A DNA stretch of 64,000 nucleotides from Cavia porcellus (Eukaryota > Chordata > Mammalia > Rodentia > Caviidae): NCBI RefSeq assembly GCF_034190915.1, contig NW_026947485.1:36345519-36409518 (forward strand), given 5' to 3'. This document shows positions 1-10,982 of the stretch, piece by piece. The notes under the pieces were generated by a model. The model saw only the letters and a program-made list of their open reading frames with translations. It ran no database searches and was not told the origin of the DNA. The position numbers and the translations under genes are program-made. Numbering within the stretch: the first letter of the stretch is position 1; every line of letters starts with the position of its first letter.

Positions 1-60
1 CAGATTTGCCTACTTTGGGTACTTCATATTAATGGATTGATAAAACAGGTAGCCTTTTAT

Positions 61-545
61 ATCTGACTACTTTCACTCAGCATAATGTTGTAAAAGTTCA
101 GCTATAGTGTGGCACACATTAGCACTTTATTTCCTTTTCATTGTCAAATAATATTTTCTCACTTGGATATACAGTGTTTTATTCATCTCCTCATTTGATA
201 GACTTGAGTAGTTTGTGGTTTTTCATCTGTTAATAAATGTTTGTTTACAGGTTTTTGTATAGACACATGTGTTTATTTCTCATGGAAATATACCAAGGGG
301 TGGAATTGTGCAACATATAGCAAATCTGTGTTCAACCATTTGAAGAAACTCAGGCTGTTTCCCGAAGCTGTAATACCATTTACAGAACTACCGGCCATGT
401 GTGAGTGTTCCAGTTTTTCCACATCCATGTCAATGCTTGTTCTTATCTGACTTTTATTGTGGCCATAGAATGGAATCTCATTGTGACTTCGATTTTGCAT
501 TTTTCTGAGTGGAATTATTGTACTTGATCTAAACTATTGTATGAG
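61..545 (-). mobile_element. L1M 3'-region fragment (antisense)
   Basis: Read on the + strand this is the familiar reverse complement of the 3' part of ancient L1: motifs such as cactcagcataatg, a diverged tcctcatttgatagactt, tggaattgtgcaacatat and tggaatctcattgtgac occur in the expected order. It is heavily diverged, has no intact reading frame, and belongs to an old mammalian L1M layer. The start may lie before the window. Confidence 0.8.
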
Positions 546-2325
546 TTAGTATATAATGAGATATGAATTCAACTTCAACTGTGAAGATTATTAATTAAAT
601 CATCTCAAACATACTGGATTTCTCTGGATCCCCGTTTCCAGATCTGTGAGTCAGGCTGACATACATCCTCAGTTTGTGAAGAGTCACCAAGAAAGGTGGG
701 GAACCATCCAGCTCAGGGCTAGTGCCCAGATGTTCATTCCCTTCTTCCCCTGTCCTTATTCACCTGCCCCCATCATGGTGGTACAGTGAAATGATATTTA
801 TATGTGCTCCATCTATTTTACAACAAGGTTGGAAAAAAGAATGTGATTTTAAAAAGAAAAGGAAGGTGATGATGGATTGAGTTGTGGCAAAAGAAAAAAA
901 ATGATGTCAAGATGGAGAAATTGGAGTTTGGCTTTTTCTTTAACAAGAAGCAAAGGGTGAGGAGTGACATAATAACCATCTTGACTATAAGAGGGGTTAT
1001 TATGAGGAGGCTGGGGACCAGCTGTTCCCTGTCTCCACTAAGGACATCAGAAGGAAAAATGCATTTAAACTGCAGGAAGCAGCCTGTAACTTAGTTATTA
1101 GGAAGAACTCTTTTGCTGTCAGGGTCGTGAAACATTGAAACGGGAATTTATCAAATTTCCTGGCCCCAAAGGCCTTTCCAGACGTGATAAACTGCATCCA
1201 GGAGCGCGCATGTGATGCCCCAAGGCAGGTCTCACTATCACAAAAATGCTACCATTCCTGGCAAGGTCCCCCTCTGCATCCCTCCCCGTGCGAACCCTGT
1301 GCACAGCAGTCAGCGGCAGAGACACCCCCCACCTGTGTGCTGGATCCCCTTGCCCTCTGCTCTCTCCCTAAGCAGTGTGGGGGAGTTGCTGCTCTTCTCT
1401 ATTTCAGTAGTGAGTGATGTGGTTTCTATACATAGCTGCGGCTTATAACTTCTTTGGCAGCTCCTGGGTTGAAAGGTGCTGTTAAAAGAGGGGGAAGAAA
1501 GAGCTAAATAACCCTTTATTTATTTATTTTTGAAAGCTTTCAAGAAAAGCTCAAATGTTTTGCCCTTCGATGCAATGGCTCACAGTGGCCGTTATTGTCC
1601 ATGGCAGATCCTTCAGGCTTGGAAGCTTGGATAGCTATTCCTATTTTACAGATGAACAAATCCAAGTACATAACTATTGGGAACAGTTATGATGAGGGTC
1701 ACCGAGAGAATTCTCAGACTTGGGCTGCTTCTCCCATTAGAAGTCCCATCCCTGTGGGTTCTCCTTGTGCTGGGTACAGTGGTGGTCCCCCCAGCAGTCA
1801 TTCCAGCTTCCTCCCACAGCGCGGTAACCAGGAGACATAACCCCAGGCCCAGAGATGGACAGGCATTCCCCTTCTTTAATCAGGTTATGCTGTCGACCCT
1901 GGTTGCAGGGTTTGGTCTAGATATTGCTAAGCCAGTTAGTGTCAAGAGTGCCCCTAGGGATGACGATCGAGTACTTCCCCACTGTATCTTTGGATTGTCC
2001 TCACTTTGCCTTCTTAGCTAGAATGCACATTGATTCCTACAGCTCTGGGGGCACCAGCAGGGTCTGGGAGTAGCCAAAGCCCCCGGAGCCATTTACCTGT
2101 AGCTGTGAACAACCCGAGCAGTTTTGTTAGCATTGTACAAAGATTATGATTTTTCTGTATGTGTTGGGATGTGAAATGAGTTGGGAAACATTGAACTAGA
2201 GGAGAACAGATCTGGAACAAGAAAATAGACCAGCATTCCTTCATTCATTTGTCCCTGTTCTATTGGATTTGTGATCTGAGTTTTTAGACAGGGCTTCCTT
2301 CAAGAAGACAGCAGAAATGCCTGTG
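546..2325. other. Intron, no confident feature
   Basis: I see no exon, RNA gene or clear recent repeat. A short piece near 1630-1690 resembles the MIR core (bases like ttttacagatgaacaaa), but is too short to call. Confidence 0.5.
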
Positions 2326-2475
2326 ACCTCTTAGGTCCATGTGTACCTCTTTAGGAAGAAGGTAGTGTCATGGTCCCAGTATTGAAGGTAAGGAAACCTA
2401 GGTACTTGGATGAGGGACATTAGGCTAGATTATACAATGAATGAGTAGTAAAGCTGGATTTCTATCCACTGGAGC
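2326..2475 (-). mobile_element. MIR SINE fragment
   Basis: The order of motifs (a diverged tgaaggtaaggaaacctagg, then a diverged gagtagtaaagctggattt) follows the antisense MIR core: gatgaggaaactgagg, then the agtggcagagctgggatt block. It is diverged and partial. Confidence 0.55.
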
Positions 2476-2688
2476 AATGAGTAGGTAGGGGGAAAGGACA
2501 GGGGTATAACTGACGCTTTCTAGCGCACTGAGTACATGCCTGAGGAAAAACGGGGAGCTTTTTTTTTGCCTTCTTTCCCCTTCATCCTTTACCCCATATC
2601 TGACCCAGAAGAACCAGCCCTTGGAATGAGCCTAAATGCTAGTATCAATTTCCCTGTGTCCCAGGCTCTCTGCAAGGGAAATCTGGTT

Positions 2689-2753
2689 AAAACACACACG
2701 CGCATGCACACACACATGCATGCACACACACATGCATGCACACACATGCGCAT

Positions 2754-2798
<45 letters not shown>
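2689..2798. repeat. (CA)n microsatellite with a CATG-interrupted left half
   Basis: 2756-2798 is pure CA. The left half has repeated acacatgcatgcac interruptions, so the tract is an older, partly mutated half joined to a pure half. Long apparent frames across it are simple threonine/histidine-type repeats and not genes. Confidence 0.97.
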
Positions 2799-3909
<1,111 letters not shown>

Positions 3910-4060
3910 CAAAACAGCAGATCTCCAGGCATCTCAAAGACTCTGAACAGCATCTTCCATAATGACAACCATTTTCAGTAGGAAAGGGCCACTTGCTCTT
4001 GTTGCAGTGAGCAAATGAGAGAAACTGAGGCACAAAATGAAAACAAAAGATGACCTGTCT

Positions 4061-4144
4061 GCTGAGGATATAGCTCAACAGTACAGGACCTGCCTGGCAA
4101 ATGTGAGGTTGTGAGTTCGATGCCCAGTACAAAAAAAAAAAAAA
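4061..4144 (+). mobile_element. ID-like tRNA-derived SINE
   Basis: The body starts gctgaggatatagctcaaca and has a tRNA-type A box (tatagctcaacag) and B box (gagttcgatgcc). It ends in gcccagtac plus a 14-nt A tail. It is a short monomer of the rodent ID type. No clear target-site duplication was found. Confidence 0.85.
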
Positions 4145-4490
4145 TGGCATGTCATCATGGAGTCTAAAATTAAACAGGCTAAAATCTAGTGGCCAAATGA
4201 GAAAACTATCTATGCTTCCTGATTGCTCCATGGCTCTTTCAGCAAGTCTGAAACACAGAGATGCCACAAAAATCATAACCACAAGATTTGTTTTGTTGGG
4301 AAAAGGATGGAATTATCACTGGAGAGGGAAGCAGTGAACCCAAGTTTTATTCTTGCATCCTGTACTGACTTAGTAAATCACTTAATACTTTCAAACTTTA
4401 TTTTTTCATGTATTTTTGCCTGCAACACTGAGTAAAAATACCTACCTGACTCCTTCCAGGTGAACTAAAGATGCAATGAACCTTTATAAC
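4145..4490. other. Intron, nothing recognised
   Basis: Unique-looking AT-moderate sequence between the ID element and a MIR, with no exon or repeat I can name. Confidence 0.5.
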
Positions 4491-4494
4491 TTGC

Positions 4495-4680
4495 AAGGCA
4501 CACAGGAAATGCTAAGTTTAATTAAAGTTATGTGCTACCTCGTTCAGTCCTCACAGTCATCCTATGAGGTTAGCATTATTTTATGAGGCTCAGAGACAGT
4601 AAAACACTGGTCCAGAGTTGCACAGGTATCAAGTGCAGGGTCTGTTGACTTCAACTTGAGTGCTTCTCCTTAGCCCACAG
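4495..4680 (-). mobile_element. MIR SINE (antisense)
   Basis: Antisense MIR features appear in order: tcctcacagtcatcctatgagg, gaggctcagagacag, ccagagttgcacaggtat and the gggtctgttgactt end. Length and order fit an almost full-length but diverged copy. Confidence 0.8.
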
Positions 4681-5255
4681 CTGTCTGTGGGAACAAAGTT
4701 AATCCAGAGCTGAGACAGACCCAGAGTGAGGGTCACTGCAAGGTCATCCCAACAAACAGCCTCCTGTACCAGCTCTGGAATGATATGCAGCTCTGGTGAC
4801 CAGGAATTATAGCAGCCTTATAGCTCGTGAAGCAGATGGGGAAAGAGGAGAAAGGGGTAAAGCAAGGGAGGAAAGAAAGTGGAGAGACAGGAAAGTCATG
4901 TGAACAGCCCTGCTGGCCTGGCAGAGGGGAGGGTAAATGTGCCATGCTGCGGTCCTTTAAGCCAAGAGAAAATGTGTGTCTTTATCTTTGTCTGTACAAT
5001 TTATGGTCCAGCTGGGCTCTTCTGTGCAGATGGGGCTGTTCTGGCACTGCCCGAAAAGTTCCTTTTGGAGTGAGATACTTAGAGCCCTTGGGACGCTGCC
5101 AGCAGTGTATAGCATCCATGGTTATTGGAGGAAGTTCCCACTTGGATTGGCCAGCCAGAGGATTTAGGGGGTTCTCATAGTTCCCTGACCTGACCCACCT
5201 TAACACATGTGTGGAAGAAACACGGGTTATATCTTCCTTCTACTCTAATCAATCT
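4681..5255. other. Intron, nothing recognised
   Basis: A purine-rich stretch (4840-4880) is present. No exon, SINE or LTR was identified. Confidence 0.5.
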
Positions 5256-5288
5256 TTTCATTCATTCATTCATTCATTCATTCATTCA
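5256..5288. repeat. (TCAT)n tetranucleotide repeat
   Basis: About eight ttca/tcat units in tandem. A second short tract of the same motif, partly inverted (aatgaatgaatg then cattcattca), lies at 5725-5763. Confidence 0.95.
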
Positions 5289-5289
5289 G

Positions 5290-6595
5290 TTTCAATGAAT
5301 AATAAATAGTATATCAAGTTTGTTAGCATTGTAGGTGAGATACAGCATATCTTCCTCTGGACCAGCTCAATGTAAAGGGGAAATCTGAGCTTCTTGCTCT
5401 TAAGAAATAAGCAAGAACAAAGTGTTGATAATACTGGTATAACAAGAACCATTGGATGCACAAATTATCACAGCTCAACATTGCTCAGATTATCTTGTGG
5501 AGTTGTTCATTACTAAGATTAATGATGATCTTTAGAGTGTTGGTTTAGCAGAAAATTTAGCTAACCAATGCTGAATAGTTATGGGTACACTGGAAGTTCT
5601 AGTATTAGCCAGTAACCACTCTGAATGTCTAAACAGGTCAGACTTGGCTCCTTATATTTTGTCACTTAGCAGAAACTCTGTACATCAGTAGGATTTCCTA
5701 CTTTTTAATTTACACCCATCTCCAAATGAATGAATGAACATTCATTCATTCACACATTCATTTCAGCAATATCTATGCATTGCTGGTCTCTATTCTGTTG
5801 GGGAAAATGTTTATCACCTGCAAATTCCAGTGAGAAAGCTGAGGTTGGACGTTCCAGTGAGTGCCCAGGAATCCTTTCTCCTGAGAGGGGAGGAGTTCTC
5901 TCACCATGCTATGGCTTGCCAAGACTTTTGACTCAGAGCACCCGCCTGCCCTGGAGATATTACCATACCCTCTTTCCACTGAAAAGCAATATCCACACAA
6001 CTGGTTTCTTCCCTGGCTTATAATTAAACTGTGGTTCAGAGAAGTGACATGACAACAGTTTCAGGAGAGGAGGAGTAATAGAAACTGTTTTGAAGTCTTT
6101 CCATGGGACACTGTCATTTCTTTTAGAAGGAGAGATGCAAAGGTAGCCCTTAATTGGCTAACTAGACTCTCCTTCCCCACAATGAGCTCAGAGTTCTTTG
6201 AATTCTTGGCCTGTGGAAAGGGAAGATACATACTTCAACAATCCTCTCTCACCTGATAGCTTGTGTAGAAAATGGCATATCTCTGGGGCACACTGAGGCC
6301 GTAGGCAGTGGCAGGCAGCTAACTAAGGTCCAAGTGGAAAGGACCAACCCCATCTTGACACACCTGTAGCTGTTCATGGCATACCCACTGCACTGTGGAC
6401 ACTGTTGGACGTGCTTATTTAAAGTAATTGGTCTCACATGTGAAGGACACCTGCTTTCAAGAAGACCTTTGCCTTGCTTCCTGCATGCAGGCAAACACTG
6501 CACTACATCACTGGGGGAAGACGCTCACTCAACTTGGCAGTGTGTGTTAGGGGCGGTGGTGAGTTGAAGTAGCAGTCGTGGATCTAAAGGAAGTG
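5290..6595. other. Intron, mostly unassigned
   Basis: No exon or recent mobile element was recognised. A short MIR-like piece (actgtggttcagagaagtga) occurs near 6028-6048. Short reading frames here show no protein-like features. Confidence 0.5.
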
Positions 6596-6599
6596 TTAT

Positions 6600-6715
6600 C
6601 AGAGAACAGTACCCACTCGTACATTGGACTTACTGTGTAGCCTGAGGTAAGCCACGTCTTAGTCTCTTCAAAGCCTCAGTTTCCCAGTTGTTCCTCTTGC
6701 CAGTGACTCTCTAAA
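6600..6715 (+). mobile_element. MIR-like SINE fragment
   Basis: The piece gtgtagcctgaggtaagcca followed by cctcagtttcccagttg follows the sense MIR core (tgtgaccttgggcaagt...cctcagtttcctcatctg), strongly diverged. Confidence 0.55.
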
Positions 6716-6782
6716 CCAGAGGACTCGAAAAGAATGACTGTCCCCTTTTCAAAGGACAAAAATTTTAGAAGGCTACCCGAAG

Positions 6783-6990
6783 GAAGAGTGTGATACTCAT
6801 TATGAAACAGGCCTATTTCAAAGGAATTTCCAGGAAGGAAGGAGAACCGTGGCTGTCAGGGACTAGGGATCATTTTTGTAGGAGGAAAGGAGTTCCATGG
6901 TGGTGATGGCTGCACACAATGTGAATGCACTTAACACTGCCGAACTGTATGCTTGAAAAGTGGTTACAATGGTAAATTTTATGTTTTATT
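6783..6990 (+). mobile_element. L1M 3' end (sense)
   Basis: This contains atggtggtgatggctgcaca, aatgtgaatgcacttaacac, tgccgaactgtatgcttgaa and gtaaattttatgttttatta. That is the standard order of an old L1 3' UTR, just before the poly(A). AT-rich sequence follows to about 7060. Confidence 0.82.
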
Positions 6991-7130
6991 ATTTTAAAAA
7001 TTTTTTACTTTATTTTAAAAATTATTTTTAAAATTTTTTTCTGTTGAAAGATCTCATCTCATCTTACTCATCATTCCAAAACAGCTTCTTTCTTCCTTTT
7101 GCATTGTGTTTTTTTAATCTTAAAATTAAT

Positions 7131-7318
7131 GTGTATAGCTGTACATGACTCACACCTATAATCCTAGTACCCTGGGACACTGTGGCAGGAAAAGTTCAAG
7201 GCCAGCCTTGGCAACTTAGTGAGACTCTGCCTCAAAATTTAAAGATTTTTAAAAAAGGCCTTGGAGTATAGCTCAATAAAGAAGGTCAGGGGTTCAATCT
7301 CCAATACTGTAAAAAAAG
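7131..7318 (+). mobile_element. B1 + ID dimeric SINE (B1-dID type)
   Basis: A B1-like unit (7133-7240: tcacacctataatcctagta ... gagactctgcctca) is joined by an A-rich linker to an ID-like unit (7256-7318: tggagtatagctcaataaa ... ggggttcaatctccaatac) with a short A tail. This dimer design is known from several non-muroid rodents. Confidence 0.8.
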
Positions 7319-8222
7319 ATAATGTGTGTCTGTGTGTTTGTACACATATACACACATAAAATATGCATAATATATACATATAATTTATACATAAATATAT
7401 ATATGGTAGATACATATCATTCATAGCAGTAGCAATCAGTTGGAAAATTGATATATATATATTTTTTTTTCTCTCTCTCTCACTTTACTCTGTTATAGGG
7501 CTTGATCTTTTGCCAAATACTACATCCTTCTGAGGGAAAATTACACCAGCCCAATCAGGTTCAGCCAACTCTATTCTCCCTGAACCAATCTGCAAACATC
7601 AGAGGCCACTTACACTCAGGAACTGTAGGGTTACCAGTACGAATGTTGGGCCACTCACCTGCATCCTTGGGCATCCTTGAGCCAGAGAAACCAAGACAGA
7701 GCTCTGGCTTTGAATTGTGCTTTCAATTTTACTAAAATACACACTTTCTACAGCATATTTTAAAGCACATCTTAATTTATAACAACAACAATCACAGAAG
7801 CTTCTTGTTCTATAGCCAAGATGAATCTGTTTGAAACTCATTTTCACAGACCCTTTATTTGAGCAAAACATATTACTATGGTTCATGAATTCTCGTTATT
7901 ATCAGCTTTGTTATGCATACCCTTATCCAATGTTACTATTTTTATCTAGTTGCTTTTTTTTCTTTAGTTTTTCAGTAATGTCTTAAGGGCTTTGTTTTAT
8001 TTATAATTGTGAAGGCCCTCATAGCAGGAACAATTTTTCTGATGTTATAAGGAGGAGAATCAGAAAGAAATAGAGTTGGATTAGATCATCCTGCAAGGCC
8101 ATTACCATGCCAAAGGGAAGCCCATGATGGACTGACGCATTTATTTCACTCCATGCTTGGCATAGTACCAGTGCTTAGACCACTAAAGTGCACAACTAAA
8201 AATGCAGCAATAGTGCCACCCA
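7319..8222. other. Intron; TG/TA-rich to 7480, then unassigned
   Basis: 7320-7480 is a degenerate TG/ATA-rich run following the SINE tail. From 7480 to 8220 I recognise no exon or repeat. Confidence 0.5.
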
Positions 8223-8224
8223 GA

Positions 8225-8340
8225 AGTGTGTTTGAATCCCATTTTGACTCAGCAGCATAGTCAGTAGCTTGCATGAATTTGGCAAAGTTACTGTCTCTTC
8301 CTCATCAGATCACAGTGGCTCCCACTCACATATGAAGTCT
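8225..8340 (+). mobile_element. MIR SINE (sense)
   Basis: tttgaatcccattttgactc, then atttggcaaagttactg and cctcatcagatcac follow the sense MIR core (caaatcccggctc...gggcaagttac...cctcatctgtaaaa). Confidence 0.65.
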
Positions 8341-8365
8341 ATGCAGTACAAATAGTCCCTCACTG

Positions 8366-8514
8366 AGCTGGATGTGGTGATGCACTCCTGTAATCCCAGC
8401 ACTCAGGAGGCTAAGGTAGGAGGCTCATTGCAAGTTCGAGACCAACCTGGGCTACAAAGTGAGCCCAAGGCCAGCCTGAACTACATAGTGAGACCTTGTC
8501 TAAAAGACAAAAAA
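8366..8514 (+). mobile_element. B1 SINE with internal duplication
   Basis: Near full length: gctggatgtggtgatgcact, tgtaatcccagcactcagga, then two tandem copies of the block (aacctgggctacaaagtgag / gcctgaactacatagtgaga), ending accttgtctaaaagacaaaa. The duplicated block of about 29 bp is a B1 hallmark in several rodent families. The Pol III box region is present, with a few changes. Confidence 0.9.
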
Positions 8515-8862
8515 GTCTTGACTTGACTTTATGTCTCTTTTACTTTATAATGGTGTAAAAGCAGTATGTATTTAGTACATACCATACTTGAATTTTCAGT
8601 TTTTCAAAATAAAGTAAATGCTGATACATATGTTCCATCAGAAGATGTTTACTGACAGATGGTTATCACTTTAGTAAAAAAAAATGCTTCTGTTAGATGA
8701 TGCCTAATCATGTCTAAAGTAGGTTAGGCCTAAGCTATGATGTTCAATAAATAAGAGATCTTAAGTGCATTTCTTACTTACGACATTTATGACTTACTGC
8801 ATTGTGAATCAAGTAGCATCTGTATATACTTATATTATCTGACATATATTAAATGCTTAACA
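8515..8862. mobile_element. MITE-type DNA transposon (same family as 35345-35685)
   Basis: Features: the tail ttacttacgacatttatgac ... agtagcatctgtat, the middle taggttaggcctaagctatg, and the left part ttataatggtgtaaaagc. I recall the same layout in old mammalian DNA-transposon relics, but cannot give the family name. It has no coding capacity. Confidence 0.6.
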
Positions 8863-9336
8863 AGTGTTAACTATTGTTTTATCTCCATCAAGGAGCTCAT
8901 AATCTAGAGAAACAATCAAGTCTCCAAATACGCAGAATTGTTATAAGACAAGATAAAGAGGGACATTGGTTCCCCAAGTGAGGACTAGCCCAAGGGGCTC
9001 ATGCCAGGTACAAGGTACAGCTCCAGTTCAAGCCAAGAGTGGAAAAGGCACAAATGTTCTGGTGAAGGAGAATCAGGTCTGGCTGGGGCATTGGTCCACA
9101 GCGTGGGACAGGAGATGAGAGTCATTCTGTGAAGGCATTCAATGCCATTGATTTGGCTATATTTGAGCAATCTTAAGACATCTATTTTCCCCCACATTTT
9201 AAATATCTCTGAAGTTGAATGCATCTTACAATCAATGTATTGTCATGGTTAATTGCTGGAATTTTTTTCTTTCTCCATGGTACAAATTACAATGTACTGT
9301 ACAGTGGGTGCCTTAGATTAGATGAAATATGGTATG
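8863..9336. other. Intron, nothing firm
   Basis: The part 8875-8960 has an ancient-repeat flavour (caaggagctcataatctaga, as in old LINE tails). The rest is unassigned. Confidence 0.4.
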
Positions 9337-9585
9337 CTAAGGGCTGCAAAAAGTGATGCTGTTGTCCTCCGGCCAGTCCAATAACTTGTTCAGTGGCAGT
9401 AAGTCCACACCCAGTTGTTTTCCGGAGTCATTTAGTTCCGATGAAGGAAGTGAGTCTAACTTGTAACAGTTCTTGTCTTGATGCTGGGTCCTGACTAGGG
9501 TCATGTCCTTATCCTCCTGCTGCTGAAATGTTCTGCAGTCTCCTTCAGCCTCATGCTCTTCTGGTACAGCTGCTAGGGATTCCAC
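9337..9585 (-). pseudogene. Unidentified antisense reading frame, possible retrocopy fragment
   Basis: On the minus strand an uninterrupted frame of about 82 codons reads with protein-like, charged composition (e.g. PEEHEAEGDCRTFQQQEDKD; later SSELNDSGKQLGVDLLPLNK) and ends DNSITFCSP-stop. Its first codon is GTG, only three codons after an in-frame stop; no ATG initiator and no splice context is visible. I do not recognise the protein. It could be a decayed fragment of a processed gene copy or transposase, or chance. No poly(A) or target duplication was found. Confidence 0.25.
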
Positions 9586-9939
9586 AGATGACCTCTAAGT
9601 CACAGAACTGGATGTGAGGGATGGTCCTACGGGGAGAGAGCTACTTTTTTCAGTTTCCTGGTTCTTTCCTATTCTTCACCATTTCCCTTTCCCATCTCTT
9701 TTGTTGCCTCCCATTTTTCTCTCTGCCTGTGTTTTCTGCTTCTCTCCATTGGGCAAAGCCATCCTTGGTTAGGAGAAGGGGAACAACACTAAATCCATGA
9801 TTGTGTCTGTTATGGAGACAAAGATGGTGAGAGAGATGGTAATGAAGAGCCAGGAAGTTCTACCAGCTGATGCTTAGAAATACTGAGGTTACAAACCTCC
9901 ATGTGACACAGAAACCTCACCCCTCTGTGGTGGACAAAA

Positions 9940-9982
9940 GCTGGTTGCCTAGCAACAGTGCCCTCTGCTCTTCCCACGTGCG
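9940..9982. promoter_or_regulatory. RFX X-box / E-box motif cluster
   Basis: GTTGCCTAGCAAC (9944-9956) is a perfect RFX-type X-box (GTTGCC, one base, AGCAAC). A CTCF-core-like agtgccctctgctc follows directly, and a palindromic CACGTG E-box lies at 9975-9980. Three motifs in 40 bp outside a recognised repeat suggest a cis-regulatory element. Binding is not shown. Confidence 0.4.
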
Positions 9983-10023
9983 TTCTCCAGCATCACCTTT
10001 TCCTTGCTTGCTTTTCACCAGCT

Positions 10024-10412
10024 TGTGCTAGTTAATCTTAATTGTCAACTCAACAAGAGACTCCTGAGGAAATGATCAGATTATGGGCTACTATGCTCAT
10101 CAGTGGATTAATCCACTGCTGTTCTTAGCTGAATGTGCCGTAGGAGGCGGGACCCTGTTAAAGGAAGTGAGTCAGTGGGGGTGTGGCTCCGGTGCCTGTC
10201 TCTCTTGGTGGCGCTCTTCCCCTGTGCTCTGTTTCCCAATCACCAGGAAGTGACGGGGCTCCTTGCAGCTCGGCTGGCCACACTGTTCTACTGTGATGTT
10301 TCTGCCTTGGAGCCAGCTGACCACGGACTAAAACCTCTTAAACCCTGAGCTATATTGGACTCTTTCTCCTTTAAATTATGAGTGTTGGATATTTTATTCC
10401 AGAAATAGGAAA
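10024..10412 (+). mobile_element. ERVL/MaLR-type solo LTR, diverged
   Basis: Near the start it reads gttaatcttaattgtcaact, then atcagtggattaatccactg, gtaggaggcgggaccctgtt, and late ctgaccacggactaaaacct. This is the usual order of rodent MaLR-like LTRs (tggattaat, aggaggtgggg, accatggactgaaacctctg). There is no coding content. Confidence 0.65.
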
Positions 10413-10827
10413 GCTGCATGGTAAACAGTTCGTGACGTTCATTTTTTCCCTAGTTTTAAACTTGAATAAGTAGTACAGTGAAGAAGGGAGGAGGAGTATT
10501 TGGTAGGATTTGCCTTGCACTCTCAACCCTTTAAGTTCAACCAGCCACTCAAGACTGAGTCAGATACACAGCATTCTCATCACAGTTGTGTACAGGCTTA
10601 TCACGAGTTAGATACAAAGCAAAACAGGTGAGCGAGATCTAGAGAGCAAGAAAAGTCACTGTTATCTATAGGTCTCACTCTGTAACTATTTCCCTGCTAG
10701 GAACAGCCAGAGAAACTGAGTGTTTCCAGTCTGGATCAATAGTATCAATCTTGTTGCATGTGTATTACATCTTTAGTAAGACACAAAAATCTCCATCAGA
10801 GTCTATTGGAAGGTCCTTTTATTTATT

Positions 10828-10902
10828 TGGGTTCCAGAAATGAAACTCATGACCTCAGGCTTACCAGGCAGGCGCCATGCCACTGAGCTATATTCCCAGC
10901 CG
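10828..10902 (-). mobile_element. ID-like SINE (antisense, left arm of a head-to-head pair)
   Basis: The reverse complement reads ggctgggaatatagctcagt, gcgcctgcctggtaagcctg, catgagtttcatttctgg. It is tRNA-derived, with a recognisable A box and a decayed B box. Confidence 0.75.
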
Positions 10903-10905
10903 CTA

Positions 10906-10982
10906 AAATATAGATCAGCGGCACAAGTACCTGCCTGGCAAGTACAATGTCCTGAGTTCAATTCCCAGTACAAAAAAGAAAC
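10906..10982 (+). mobile_element. ID-like SINE (sense, right arm of a head-to-head pair)
   Basis: gatcagcggcacaagtacct, gcctggcaagtacaatgtcc and gagttcaattcccagtac plus an A tail. Its 5' end almost touches the 5' end of the antisense copy, making an inverted repeat. Confidence 0.8.

Noticed and set aside
61..545. Functional LINE coding sequence
   Set aside because: Only the 3' part of an old L1 is present, full of stops. No intact L1 reading frame exists in the window.
4061..4144. Possible tRNA gene (A and B boxes)
   Set aside because: It cannot form a full cloverleaf and ends in an A tail; it is an ID-type SINE. Same for 10828-10982 and 44030-44138.
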